A model generated the notes under the pieces. The model worked only from the letters and a program-made list of their open reading frames with translations, searched no databases and had not been told where the DNA came from. Of a stretch of 13,184 bases of DNA, positions 1 through 6,081 are shown one piece after another. A program made the position numbers and the translations under genes. The first letter of the stretch is position 1; every line of letters begins with the position of its first letter. Source of the DNA: Firmicutes bacterium UBA5774 (lineage in GTDB: Bacteria; Bacillota; Clostridia; Peptostreptococcales; Anaerovoracaceae). The stretch lies in the NCBI GenBank assembly GCA_002418625.1, contig DIEM01000018.1, forward strand, positions 40,334 through 53,517. The letters run 5' to 3'.

Positions 1-809
1 GAGACATCGCCCGGGACATTGTAGCCGTTATCGCGAAGCGCATTGATCGCCCCGATCGCCATGATATCGCTTGTGGCAAAAATCGCTGTCGGAACGTCTT
101 TGTCGGCAATGAAATTCTTGACGATCATATAACTGTTCTCCATGCTGAAATCACCATATTTGACATAGCGCTGATCCACCTCGAGCAGGTTGTCTGTCAT
201 AGCCTGCTTATAGCCCCTGTATTGATCAAGGCCAAAGAAATCGACATCGACACTGTTTCTGATGAAGCCGATTTTTTTATGGCCTTTAAGAATCAGATAA
301 TTCGTCATCTGATAGGAGGCTTTATAGTTGTCGATCGCTATTGTAGGAACATTGAGCTTACTATTGTTCCTATTGACCATCACCACATAGGTAGACATGG
401 AATTGATTTTCTCCACCGTTTCGACATGAAGCTTCCAAGGGATCAGAATAAGCCCTTCGATTTGCTTTCCCTCGAATAATTCAAGCGAATTCGCTTCTTT
501 TTTGATATCGCCGCCAGTGCTGCATACGAGCACATCGTATTTGAGCTGCTGGCACATTTCCTCTATCCCGTTCAGGATCTCGCCTGTGAATGAATTGGAA
601 AGGTCGGATACGATGACGCCGATCGTCCTGTTGACGCGCGTCACAAGATTCCTGGCTGCGACATTCGGCCTGTAATTCAATTCAGCCGCCGCTTCCAGGA
701 CTCTATTCCTCACATCCTTTTTGACCGGAGATTTGCCGGTGATGACTCTGGAAACCGTTGCGATAGATACGCCCGCAGCGTTTGCCACATCCTTGATCGT
801 GCTTTTCAT
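1..809 (-). CDS. LacI-family transcriptional regulator (3' end outside window)
   Basis: A sugar-type repressor of the LacI/GalR family. The frame is open from the ATG at 809 to the window edge, giving 269 residues of about 335 expected, so roughly the last 65 are missing. Residues 1-48 form the DNA-binding headpiece (STIKDVANAAGVSIATVSRV, then the LNYRPN hinge entry), and IGVIVSDLSNSF at 63-74 opens the periplasmic-binding-like effector domain. GLILIP (119-124), GHKKIGFI (176-183) and TAIFATSDIMAIGA (241-254) are further typical core motifs. Its ATG overlaps the cmk stop in an ATGA, so it is probably translationally coupled to cmk; only a weak G-rich ribosome site (TTGGGG) precedes it. Effector and targets are unknown. 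LacI regulators usually control carbohydrate genes, which may lie beyond position 1. Family assignment is secure; the specific role is not. Confidence 0.93.
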   Translation of the reverse strand, partial: MKSTIKDVANAAGVSIATVSRVITGKSPVKKDVRNRVLEAAAELNYRPNVAARNLVTRVNRTIGVIVSDLSNSFTGEILNGIEEMCQQLKYDVLVCSTGGDIKKEANSLELFEGKQIEGLILIPWKLHVETVEKINSMSTYVVMVNRNNSKLNVPTIAIDNYKASYQMTNYLILKGHKKIGFIRNSVDVDFFGLDQYRGYKQAMTDNLLEVDQRYVKYGDFSMENSYMIVKNFIADKDVPTAIFATSDIMAIGAINALRDNGYNVPGDV

Positions 810-1453
810 TTGATATGCCCCAATATTTCTTCGGTCGTCTGTTCCACATTCTGACCCGTCGAATCGATTTCCACTGCATCCTCTGCTTTTCTTAATGGAT
901 TCAGCTCCCGTGTAGAATCGTTCTTATCCCTTTCTATGATTTCTGCGAGGATACGCTCAAATTCAGCCTCCTGGCCTTTCTCCGACAATTCAAGCCATCT
1001 TCTGTGTGCGCGCTCCTTTGGTGTCGCTGTCAGAAAAAACTTGTATTCTGCGTCTTTCAAGACATTTGTGCCAATATCCCTGCCATCCATCACAATACTC
1101 TTTTCTTCTCCGATCTTTCGCTGCAGCGCAACGAGCTTTTCGCGCACGACAGGCAGCGCCGAAGCGTCTGAAGCCATTCTGGATATTTCCTGTGTCCTGA
1201 TCCTGTCGCTGATTATTTCGCCGTCGAGTATGATTTCTCCATTGGAAAAATCTATTTCGGTTTGATCGAGCATGTCCTTTATCTTTTCAATATCAGAAAG
1301 ACTCACGCCGTTTTGGATCAATTTATAGCCAACAGCCCTGTACATAGCGCCTGTATCGATATAGTCAATCCCCATCTTTTTCGCGATTGCCTTCGCCACT
1401 GTGCTTTTCCCGGCTCCGGACGGCCCGTCGATCGCGATCCTGATTTTCTCCAT
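806..1453 (-). CDS. cmk: (d)CMP kinase
   Basis: Cytidylate kinase phosphorylates CMP and dCMP with ATP in the cytoplasm, supplying CDP for RNA, phospholipid precursors and ribonucleotide reduction. The 215 residues match the usual bacterial length. Visible motifs are the P-loop GPSGAGKST (10-18), YIDTGAMYRA (31-40) in the nucleotide-binding core, VMDGRDIGT (121-129) and the lid-type RDKNDSTRELNPL (175-187). The ATG at 1453 is preceded by an AAAGGCGGG ribosome site. It lies 21 bp downstream of pgeF, and its TGA overlaps the ATG of the LacI-type gene. Placement after nrdR and pgeF gives the transcript a nucleotide-metabolism theme. Confidence 0.96.
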   Translation of the reverse strand: MEKIRIAIDGPSGAGKSTVAKAIAKKMGIDYIDTGAMYRAVGYKLIQNGVSLSDIEKIKDMLDQTEIDFSNGEIILDGEIISDRIRTQEISRMASDASALPVVREKLVALQRKIGEEKSIVMDGRDIGTNVLKDAEYKFFLTATPKERAHRRWLELSEKGQEAEFERILAEIIERDKNDSTRELNPLRKAEDAVEIDSTGQNVEQTTEEILGHIK

Positions 1454-1474
1454 AGCTGATACCCGCCTTTCTAT

Positions 1475-2299
1475 TTATAGCAAACTGATGCCGGCGCCCA
1501 TTCTTCCCGTGACGCCATGATCTCTGCGATGTGAAAAAAACAGTTCCCCCTCGCAGCAGGTGCAGTAGCCTGTGACTCTTATGTCTGTGATGCCGGCGTC
1601 GCTGAGCTGTCTGCTGTTGATCGATTTTAGATCCAGCATATATTTACCGTCCTCTTTTAAATAAGAATATTCATCAATATAATCAAATTCCTTGCTGAAT
1701 TCGCGGTAGACTTCCCCGCCCACATCAAAACAGCAGTAATCCACTCCCGGGCCGATCACCGCAGTTATATGCCCACGCTCCGCTCCCAGCTGACCGATCA
1801 TTTGATCGATCGTCTTTTCGGTGATGCTGTCCCTTGTGCCTCTCCAGCCTGCATGGGCAAGCCCGATGACGCAGTTTTTGGTATCCGCGAGATACACGGG
1901 CAAACAGTCCGCATGGACAGTAGTGAGTATGACATGTCTCAATTTTGTGATGACGGCATCTGTATCTTCAAAGGTGATATTGTTGCTTCCGGCGATATCT
2001 TCAGCCCGGATGCAAGCGATGGCGTCTCCGTGGACCTGCCGTGGAAAAATCATCACTGGATCGTCTATATCGAGCGCAGCGAAAACTTTTTTTCTATTGA
2101 TTATGATATTTGCCGGATCATCATCTGTATATTTGCCGAAATTCAGGGAATCATACGGGCCGGCACTTACGCCGCCGACTCTTGTCGTGAAAAATATCCT
2201 GACCGGACAATTCGCCTCCAAATCGGGAACGTGCAGATAATGAACGCCGTTATCTGCCTTTTTGAGTTGAAATACGCCGGCTGTGTCCAGTTTCATCAT
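1475..2299 (-). CDS. pgeF: Purine nucleoside phosphorylase / laccase-domain protein (PgeF, YfiH family)
   Basis: A member of the DUF152/YfiH 'multicopper polyphenol oxidase' family. Characterised members act as zinc-dependent nucleoside phosphorylases or deaminases, and one has been linked to peptidoglycan-precursor editing. The 274 residues are full length. The metal-site motifs are present: RQVHG with H90, HADCLP with C132 and LAHAGWRG with H149. FFTTRVGGVS (36-45) and the C-terminal CTCCEGELFFSHRRD (246-260) are also characteristic. No signal peptide is seen, so the protein is cytoplasmic. The ATG at 2299 overlaps the nrdR stop in an ATGA. A second in-frame ATG at 2296 sits better with the AAAGGA site, so the true start could be one codon later. 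The common label 'polyphenol oxidase' is probably misleading for this protein. Confidence 0.92.
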   Translation of the reverse strand: MMKLDTAGVFQLKKADNGVHYLHVPDLEANCPVRIFFTTRVGGVSAGPYDSLNFGKYTDDDPANIIINRKKVFAALDIDDPVMIFPRQVHGDAIACIRAEDIAGSNNITFEDTDAVITKLRHVILTTVHADCLPVYLADTKNCVIGLAHAGWRGTRDSITEKTIDQMIGQLGAERGHITAVIGPGVDYCCFDVGGEVYREFSKEFDYIDEYSYLKEDGKYMLDLKSINSRQLSDAGITDIRVTGYCTCCEGELFFSHRRDHGVTGRMGAGISLL

Positions 2300-2763
2300 G
2301 TGCGTCCTTTCTCGTTATTAAGCAACTTTTCAATTTCTGCGACAAAAGTATTGACGTCCTTGAATTGCCTGTAGACGGATGCGAATCTGACATAGGCCAC
2401 TTCATCAAGCTCCTTGAGATGCTCCATGATGACTTCGCCGATGATTTTGCTTTCGATTTCCTTTTCCATCATGTTGTTGAGGCCTCTTTCGATCTCGTCC
2501 ACAATGTTTTCAATGGACGAAATAGAGACCGGACGCTTCTGGCAAGCTTTGATGATGCCGTTGACGACCTTTCCCCTGTCAAAGGCTTCCCTGCTGCCAT
2601 CCTTTTTAATGACCATGAATGGGATCTCCTCAACTTTTTCATAGGTCGTGAAGCGTTTCCTGCAATTATCGCATTCGCGTCTTCTGCGGATCGCATAGCC
2701 TTCTTCCGTCGGTCTTGAATCTATGACACGGGTATCGATATTCTCGCAAAATGGACATCTCAT
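2296..2763 (-). CDS. nrdR: Transcriptional repressor NrdR
   Basis: NrdR senses ATP/dATP through an ATP-cone and represses ribonucleotide reductase genes by binding paired NrdR boxes. The 155 residues match the family. The N-terminal zinc ribbon has C3, C6, C31 and C34 (MRCPFCENIDTRVIDSR, then RRRRECDNCRKRFTTYE), and residues from about 49 to 139 form the ATP-cone (FMVIKKDGSREAFDRGKV onward). The start at 2763 has a strong GGAGGT site nine bases upstream. It is the first gene of an apparent nrdR-pgeF-cmk-lacI transcript. The sequence upstream carries a candidate promoter and NrdR-box-like elements, which suggests self-repression. Confidence 0.97.
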   Translation of the reverse strand: MRCPFCENIDTRVIDSRPTEEGYAIRRRRECDNCRKRFTTYEKVEEIPFMVIKKDGSREAFDRGKVVNGIIKACQKRPVSISSIENIVDEIERGLNNMMEKEIESKIIGEVIMEHLKELDEVAYVRFASVYRQFKDVNTFVAEIEKLLNNEKGRT

Positions 2764-2824
2764 ATTAATATACCTCCATACGCAAACGGTGGATTCGTTT
2801 TCGCTATTATCTGATCCTGTTATG

Positions 2825-2853
2825 ATTTTAACTATATATTGTTATTTACGCAA
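2825..2853 (-). promoter_or_regulatory. Candidate sigma-A promoter of the nrdR operon
   Basis: Read on the minus strand, TTGCGT (2853-2848) is followed after 17 bp by TAAAAT (2830-2825). The -10 matches 5 of 6 consensus bases and the -35 only 3 of 6, so the call is moderate. It lies about 60 bp upstream of the nrdR ATG. The spacer contains the NrdR-box-like dyad, as expected for a repressible promoter. Confidence 0.45.
2829..2844 (-). promoter_or_regulatory. nrdR box: NrdR-box-like operator, promoter-proximal
   Basis: The minus strand reads TAACAATATATAGTTA. The central ten bases, CAATATATAG, fit the core of the published NrdR-box consensus (ACACWATATMTWGTGT, recalled from memory) at every position, and the outer TAAC/GTTA arms form a perfect inverted pair. 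The outer flanks deviate from ACA/TGT. It sits between the candidate -35 and -10. Confidence 0.55.
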
Positions 2854-2859
2854 TACCTT

Positions 2860-2875
2860 TTACAAGATATGCGCC
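2860..2875 (-). promoter_or_regulatory. nrdR box: Degenerate upstream NrdR half-box
   Basis: The minus strand reads GGCGCATATCTTGTAA. The right half, ATATCTTGT, matches the NrdR-box consensus at nine consecutive positions; the left half does not match. Its centre is exactly 31 bp from the proximal box, close to three helical turns. That is the spacing described for functional NrdR box pairs. Alone it would not be convincing. Confidence 0.4.
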
Positions 2876-2904
2876 CGCCAATTCCGGCCGGCGAGGGTTA
2901 AATC

Positions 2905-2930
2905 AAAAAAAGACCGCCATGGCGGCGGTC
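2905..2930 (-). terminator. Rho-independent terminator of the infC-rpmI-rplT operon
   Basis: On the minus strand, GACCGCC, a five-base loop (GCCAT) and GGCGGTC form a 7-bp GC-rich stem followed immediately by seven Ts. It lies 23 bp after the rplT stop and separates the ribosomal operon from the nrdR promoter downstream. Confidence 0.9.
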
Positions 2931-2953
2931 CCGGTTAGCAGTCTTGCTGCTTC

Positions 2954-3316
2954 TTATTTTACATTGAGCTGCTTTTTGGCGGTTTCTGCCAGTGAAGCGA
3001 ATCCGGATGGATCATGGATAGCCATTTCAGAAAGCATCTTCCTGTTGATTTCGATGCCGGAAACCTTAAGCCCGTTCATGAGCTTGCTGTAGGATATGCC
3101 GTTCATCCTTGCGGCTGCGCTGATCCTGGCGATCCACATTGCGCGGAACTCTCTTTTCTTCATTTTTCGTCCGATGTAGGCGGATCGCAGCGATCTCATG
3201 ACTGCAGGGTTCACTGCTCTGAAGACCTTGCTCTTCAAGCCGTAGAAGCCTTTGGACAGCTTCAGTATCTTTTTATGTTTTTTCTTCGCGTTAAGTGCTT
3301 TTTTAACTCTTGCCAT
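2954..3316 (-). CDS. rplT: 50S ribosomal protein bL20
   Basis: bL20 binds 23S rRNA early in large-subunit assembly and, in many Bacillota and Proteobacteria, represses its own operon through the mRNA leader. The 120 residues are the usual length. The very basic N-terminal extension (ARVKKALNAKKKHKKILKLS) and the globular part (RAMWIARISAAARMNGISYS and the NRKMLSEMAIHDP region) are typical. The start at 3316 has a GGGAGGT site nine bases upstream. It follows rpmI by 17 bp and is followed by the operon terminator. The attenuator upstream of infC is the likely place where this protein acts. Confidence 0.98.
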   Translation of the reverse strand: MARVKKALNAKKKHKKILKLSKGFYGLKSKVFRAVNPAVMRSLRSAYIGRKMKKREFRAMWIARISAAARMNGISYSKLMNGLKVSGIEINRKMLSEMAIHDPSGFASLAETAKKQLNVK

Positions 3317-3333
3317 TTCTTCTTACCTCCCTG

Positions 3334-3528
3334 TTATACGTTCAAAACTGATTTGATTCTTTTGTGGTCTGCGCTGGTGAGATAAGTAGCTTGTCTCAGT
3401 CCTCTTTTTCTCTTGGCGGTTTTCTTTGTAAGAATATGGCTTTTGTACGCCTTGTTGCGCTTCACTTTTCCGCTTGCGGTCAGTCTGAATCTTTTCATGG
3501 CTCCTCTATGGGACTTCATCTTTGGCAT
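3334..3528 (-). CDS. rpmI: 50S ribosomal protein bL35
   Basis: A small, strongly basic large-subunit protein of 64 residues, the normal length. It begins MPKMKSHRGAMKRFRLTASG and has the conserved KSHILTKKTAKRKRGLR segment (29-45). GGAGGAACC gives a good ribosome site eight bases before the ATG. It sits between infC (36 bp gap) and rplT (17 bp gap) in the classical gene order. Confidence 0.98.
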   Translation of the reverse strand: MPKMKSHRGAMKRFRLTASGKVKRNKAYKSHILTKKTAKRKRGLRQATYLTSADHKRIKSVLNV

Positions 3529-3564
3529 TTATGGTTCCTCCTGTGTATTATTACTTCTGCTTTA

Positions 3565-4074
3565 TCAACTTTTAGGCGAAACGATCATGATCATGCTTCT
3601 GCCTTCAAATTCCGGCTTTTTCTCGATATTTCCAACTTCAGAGACGATTTCAGCAAATTTCGCCATGACTTTATAGCCAACGCTGGTATAATCTCTTTCT
3701 CTTCCCTTAAAGCGAAGGCTGACCTTGACTTTATCGCCCTCTTTCAGAAATTTAATGGCGTTTGTCGCTTTGACATACAGATCGTGCTCTTCAATAGAAG
3801 GGCTCAGTCTTATTTCCTTGATCTGTGTTATCTTCTGCTTCTTCTTGGCTTCCTTTTCTTTTTTCTGCAGCTCGTAACGGTATTTGCCATAGTCCAGGAT
3901 CTTGCAGACCGGTGGATTTGCCGTTGGCGCAATCATAACCAGATCAAGCTTTTTTTCCATAGCTATCTGCATTGCTTTTTCCGTCGGTATTACCCCAAGC
4001 TGTTCTCCGTCGCTGTCGATAACTCTGATCTCCTTGTCACGAATCTCTTCGTTTATAAGACTTTCCTTGCTAAT
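3565..4074 (-). CDS. infC: Translation initiation factor IF-3 (ATT start codon)
   Basis: IF-3 binds the 30S subunit, prevents premature 50S joining and rejects wrong start codons and initiator mismatches. The protein has the standard N-domain (SLINEEIRDKEIRVIDSDGE), the APTANPPVCKILDYGKY segment, a lysine-rich linker helix (QKKEKEAKKKQKITQIKEIR) and the C-domain (RLSPSIEEHDLYVK, KVSLRFKGRE). I place the start at ATT (4074-4072), giving 169 residues. A GTG at 4083 is in frame but lies inside the Shine-Dalgarno GGGAGGTG and so cannot use it, whereas ATT follows that site by six to seven bases. infC with AUU is documented in Escherichia coli and Bacillus, where the poor codon lets IF-3 limit its own synthesis. 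The reading beginning ISKESL also lines up with the recalled Bacillus N-terminus. Confidence 0.95.
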   Translation of the reverse strand: MSKESLINEEIRDKEIRVIDSDGEQLGVIPTEKAMQIAMEKKLDLVMIAPTANPPVCKILDYGKYRYELQKKEKEAKKKQKITQIKEIRLSPSIEEHDLYVKATNAIKFLKEGDKVKVSLRFKGRERDYTSVGYKVMAKFAEIVSEVGNIEKKPEFEGRSMIMIVSPKS

Positions 4075-4080
4075 GTCCGG

Positions 4081-4088
4081 CACCTCCC
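4081..4088 (-). promoter_or_regulatory. Ribosome binding site that fixes the infC start
   Basis: GGGAGGTG on the minus strand is a near-perfect Shine-Dalgarno sequence. Its last three bases are the GTG that automatic callers would choose. Six bases (CCGGAC) separate it from the ATT proposed as the real start. Confidence 0.8.
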
Positions 4089-4089
4089 T

Positions 4090-4119
4090 AAAATATAAAA
4101 AGCGGATAAATCTACCCGC
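4090..4119 (-). terminator. Attenuator hairpin upstream of infC
   Basis: On the minus strand GCGGGTA, a GATT loop and TATCCGC make a 7-bp stem (one G-U pair), followed by TTTTTATATTTTA. It sits inside the leader, just before the infC ribosome site, so it must be read through for expression. That makes it a regulated rather than constitutive terminator. Confidence 0.75.
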
Positions 4120-4239
4120 CTCAAGACAAATTGAATATTGCGCTCTACTGAATCCAATACAATCTGTTCCTATTGACCCTATCAGCCTGCGCCATAAGGT
4201 GAGAAGCGGATGACTTCTTCTTCATTTGTTGTTCAATAT

Positions 4240-4269
4240 AGGATAGCATTTGTCATGTTGTCCTGTCAA
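4240..4269 (-). promoter_or_regulatory. Strong sigma-A promoter of infC-rpmI-rplT
   Basis: On the minus strand a perfect TTGACA (4269-4264) is followed after 18 bp by TATCCT (4245-4240), with an extended -10 TG just upstream. An A-rich AAAATCAAAAAA stretch immediately upstream of the -35 resembles an UP element. Transcription would start near 4233. The sequence between this promoter and the divergent one at 4368 (4270-4367) shows no gene; its only notable feature is a 10-bp palindrome, ATGTATACAT, at 4348-4357. Confidence 0.85.
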
Positions 4270-4367
4270 CACCTTTTTTGATTTTCGCAGCCTTGCCACA
4301 ATCGCCCAAAATCGATAGGTGAAAACCCATCAGCCCCATATATTCTGATGTATACATGGCGAAAGCC

Positions 4368-4396
4368 TTGCAGTAGTTATTATATGCTTATATAAT
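4368..4396 (+). promoter_or_regulatory. Candidate promoter of the sigma-54 activator gene
   Basis: TTGCAG (4368-4373) and a perfect TATAAT (4391-4396) are 17 bp apart, ending 33 bp before the ATG. The -35 matches only 3 of 6 positions. It diverges from the infC promoter. No copy of the TTGATWC/GTATCAA dyad was found here, so autoregulation by the same operator is not suggested. Confidence 0.55.
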
Positions 4397-4429
4397 TGAA
4401 ATATAAAGAAAAAACAATGGAGGCACCGA

Positions 4430-5830
4430 ATGTCCAAGACCGCGTCCGAAAACCTGCTTTCAAAATTCTCCACCGAAGAGTTGATCGCCATCCTCGACAG
4501 CATTAACGACGCTATTTTTATCGATGATGAACAAGGCATCGCCATGTGGATCAACAAAGCATGCGAGGAGCTTTATAAAATCAACAGGAACGATGTGATC
4601 GGCAAAAGCATCCACTATCTGGAATCAGAAGGTATATTCACACCCTCCGTCGCACGCCTTGTCATGGAGCAGAAAAAAGAAGTGAATATCGTCCATAAAA
4701 ACAAAGACGGCAAAAGAATACTCAGCACCGGAACGCCTATCTTCGATAAGGATCATCAGATATCAAAGGTAATCTCCACCTCCCGTGACATAACAGAACT
4801 CGTCAATCTTAAAAACACGCTGGAGGATATGCAATCGAACCTTGTTGAACTTAAAAGCCGCGAGCGGGTCTTTTATGGCGATATCATCGCCAACAGCCCG
4901 TCTATGGTCAATGTTCTCCAACTGGTCGAGAGACTGGCCGATCTGGACTCGACAGTGCTGATTTGCGGTGAATCCGGATCCGGAAAAGGCATCGTCGCAA
5001 AATTGCTGCATGAATCCGGAAGCCGTTCCACGGCTCCTTTTGTTAAAATCAACTGCGGCGCCATACCTGAAAATCTTTTGGAATCGGAGCTTTTCGGCTA
5101 TGAGAGCGGCGCCTTCACCGGTTCCAGACGCGAAGGCAAAAAAGGCCTTTTTGAAGTCGCTGACAACGGAACAGTCTTTTTGGATGAAATATCCGAGCTT
5201 CCCTTGAATCTCCAGGTCAAGATCCTTCAGGTCATTCAGGAAAAGGAAATACAGCGTGTCGGCGGCGTTGTCGACATTCCGGTCGATGTCCGCATCATAT
5301 CCGCAACGAACCGCGATCTGAAAGCTCGCGTTGAAGAAGGAAAATTCAGGGAAGACCTGTTTTATCGCCTGAATGTCGTTCCCATAATGCTTCCGCCGTT
5401 AAGGGAGCGTCCTGAAGACATCATTCCGCTGATCAAGCTTTTTCTTCAGAAAAACAATCAGAAATTCGGCGAGACAAAGGTCATCGACGCCAACACCATG
5501 GTGATTCTGCTGAAGTATCATTGGCCGGGCAATGTCAGGGAACTGGAAAATATTATCGAGCGATTGGTCATTACAACGAAAAGCAACACTATACTGCCGG
5601 AAAATCTTCCGAGCTACATAGCTGAAAGTACCAGATCTCCGGGCGAAATAGACATTCCGCATGTGACGGACTTGAAAAAGGTTTTGAACGATGCCGAAAA
5701 ACACATCCTGACAAGCGCTTCGGAGCGCCACATGACGACGCGCCAGATCGCTAAAGCCCTTGGCGTCAGCCAGCCTACAATCGTAAGAAAACTCAGGAAA
5801 CACGGTATCACATCGGTTGATACAGAATAG
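4430..5830 (+). CDS. PAS-domain sigma-54-dependent transcriptional activator (bacterial enhancer-binding protein)
   Basis: Activates RNA polymerase carrying sigma-54 by ATP-driven remodelling. The 466 residues split into an N-terminal PAS sensor (about 15-125, ILDSINDAIFIDDEQG to STSRDITEL), a short coiled linker (125-145), an AAA+ domain (about 152-385) and a C-terminal Fis/TyrR-like helix-turn-helix (435-460, TTRQIAKALGVSQPTIVRKL). The AAA+ core shows Walker A GESGSGKG (180-187), Walker B TVFLDEIS (248-255), FREDLFYRLNV (306-316) and WPGNVRELEN (365-374). The sigma-54 contact loop reads GAFTGS (227-232) instead of GAFTGA. There is no receiver domain, so a small ligand rather than a kinase probably controls it. 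GGAGG lies nine bases before the ATG. Its stop codon lies inside the first of three dyads leading to a sigma-54 promoter, so the downstream operon is its obvious target. The architecture resembles activators of amino-acid catabolism in Clostridia. Confidence 0.93.
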   Translation: MSKTASENLLSKFSTEELIAILDSINDAIFIDDEQGIAMWINKACEELYKINRNDVIGKSIHYLESEGIFTPSVARLVMEQKKEVNIVHKNKDGKRILSTGTPIFDKDHQISKVISTSRDITELVNLKNTLEDMQSNLVELKSRERVFYGDIIANSPSMVNVLQLVERLADLDSTVLICGESGSGKGIVAKLLHESGSRSTAPFVKINCGAIPENLLESELFGYESGAFTGSRREGKKGLFEVADNGTVFLDEISELPLNLQVKILQVIQEKEIQRVGGVVDIPVDVRIISATNRDLKARVEEGKFREDLFYRLNVVPIMLPPLRERPEDIIPLIKLFLQKNNQKFGETKVIDANTMVILLKYHWPGNVRELENIIERLVITTKSNTILPENLPSYIAESTRSPGEIDIPHVTDLKKVLNDAEKHILTSASERHMTTRQIAKALGVSQPTIVRKLRKHGITSVDTE

Positions 5831-5840
5831 TATCAACCGA
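5813..5840 (+). promoter_or_regulatory. Dyad A: probable activator binding site overlapping the regulator stop codon
   Basis: A perfect 28-bp inverted repeat has 11-bp arms (TCGGTTGATAC and GTATCAACCGA) around AGAATA. Its core 20-mer (5817-5836), TTGATAC-N6-GTATCAA, matches dyads B and C. It includes the TAG stop (5828-5830). The RNA could also fold as a stem-loop, but no U-run follows directly, so an operator is favoured over a terminator. Confidence 0.7.
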
Positions 5841-5856
5841 TTCATATTTGTATCAT
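5837..5856 (+). promoter_or_regulatory. Dyad B: second copy of the 20-bp operator
   Basis: It directly abuts the core of dyad A, with exactly 20 bp between equivalent bases, or two helical turns. CCGATTC-ATATTT-GTATCAT keeps the inner GATTC/GTATC arms but loses the outer TT/AA. It shares the 17-mer GATTCATATTTGTATCA with dyad C without mismatch. Confidence 0.65.
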
Positions 5857-5914
5857 TGGTTCAAAGTCCTTGCAGCCCACTAAAACGGCAGCTTCTTCTT
5901 GTTAATTAATTATC

Positions 5915-5934
5915 TTGATTCATATTTGTATCAA
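5915..5934 (+). promoter_or_regulatory. Dyad C: third copy of the 20-bp operator
   Basis: TTGATTCATATTTGTATCAA has 7-bp arms with one mismatch (TTGATTC against GTATCAA) and a six-base spacer. It lies 78 bp beyond dyad B and about 150 bp upstream of the sigma-54 -24 element, a normal distance for an upstream activating sequence. The remaining spacer to the promoter (5935-6081) is AT-rich and shows no gene, terminator or further dyad. Confidence 0.7.
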
Positions 5935-6081
5935 TATTAGGTTTCGCCTGGATAAAAAAGTCCATGGGCCTTTTCAGAAGATTCTTTATTTTCAATTTTC
6001 AGAACCAGCTCCCTGTTGATTCCCAACGTTTCCAGCCTAATAAAATATAGGTGTCCTTAAATCCGTACCGAAAATAATAAT

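Larger units (their letters stand above)
4075..4233 (-). ncRNA. infC leader RNA, probable L20-type autoregulatory leader
   Basis: A ~160-nt untranslated leader runs from the predicted start near 4233 to the infC ATT. It holds a 5-bp hairpin (AGAAG/CTTCT) near the 5' end. A possible long-range pairing links the 5' CCTATATTGA with TCAATAGG further on, with a small bulge, and an attenuator hairpin lies just before the gene. In Bacillus subtilis the equivalent leader lets excess L20 cause premature termination. The position, length and terminal attenuator fit that model. I did not verify the 23S-mimicking L20 site base by base. Confidence 0.65.

Noticed and set aside
222..479. Plus-strand 85-codon frame near the window start
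   Set aside because: It is the exact complement frame of the LacI-type effector domain, which gives a clear family match on the minus strand.
1769..2374. Plus-strand open frame of about 200 codons over pgeF and nrdR
   Set aside because: It overlaps two confidently identified minus-strand genes and its translation shows no family features.
4075..4083. GTG at 4083 as the infC start
   Set aside because: It lies within the Shine-Dalgarno sequence itself, leaving no ribosome site for it; the ATT downstream is correctly spaced.
4348..4357. Palindrome ATGTATACAT between the divergent promoters as an operator
   Set aside because: It is a single short AT-rich palindrome with no second copy and no link to the TTGATWC/GTATCAA dyads.
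5813..5840. The 28-bp inverted repeat as a terminator of the activator gene
   Set aside because: No T-run follows directly, and its core is repeated twice more downstream, which fits an operator better.
5941..5990. Possible hairpin around AAAAAAGTCCATGGGCCTTTT
   Set aside because: The pairing is only about four base pairs with a two-base loop and a wobble, too weak to call a terminator.
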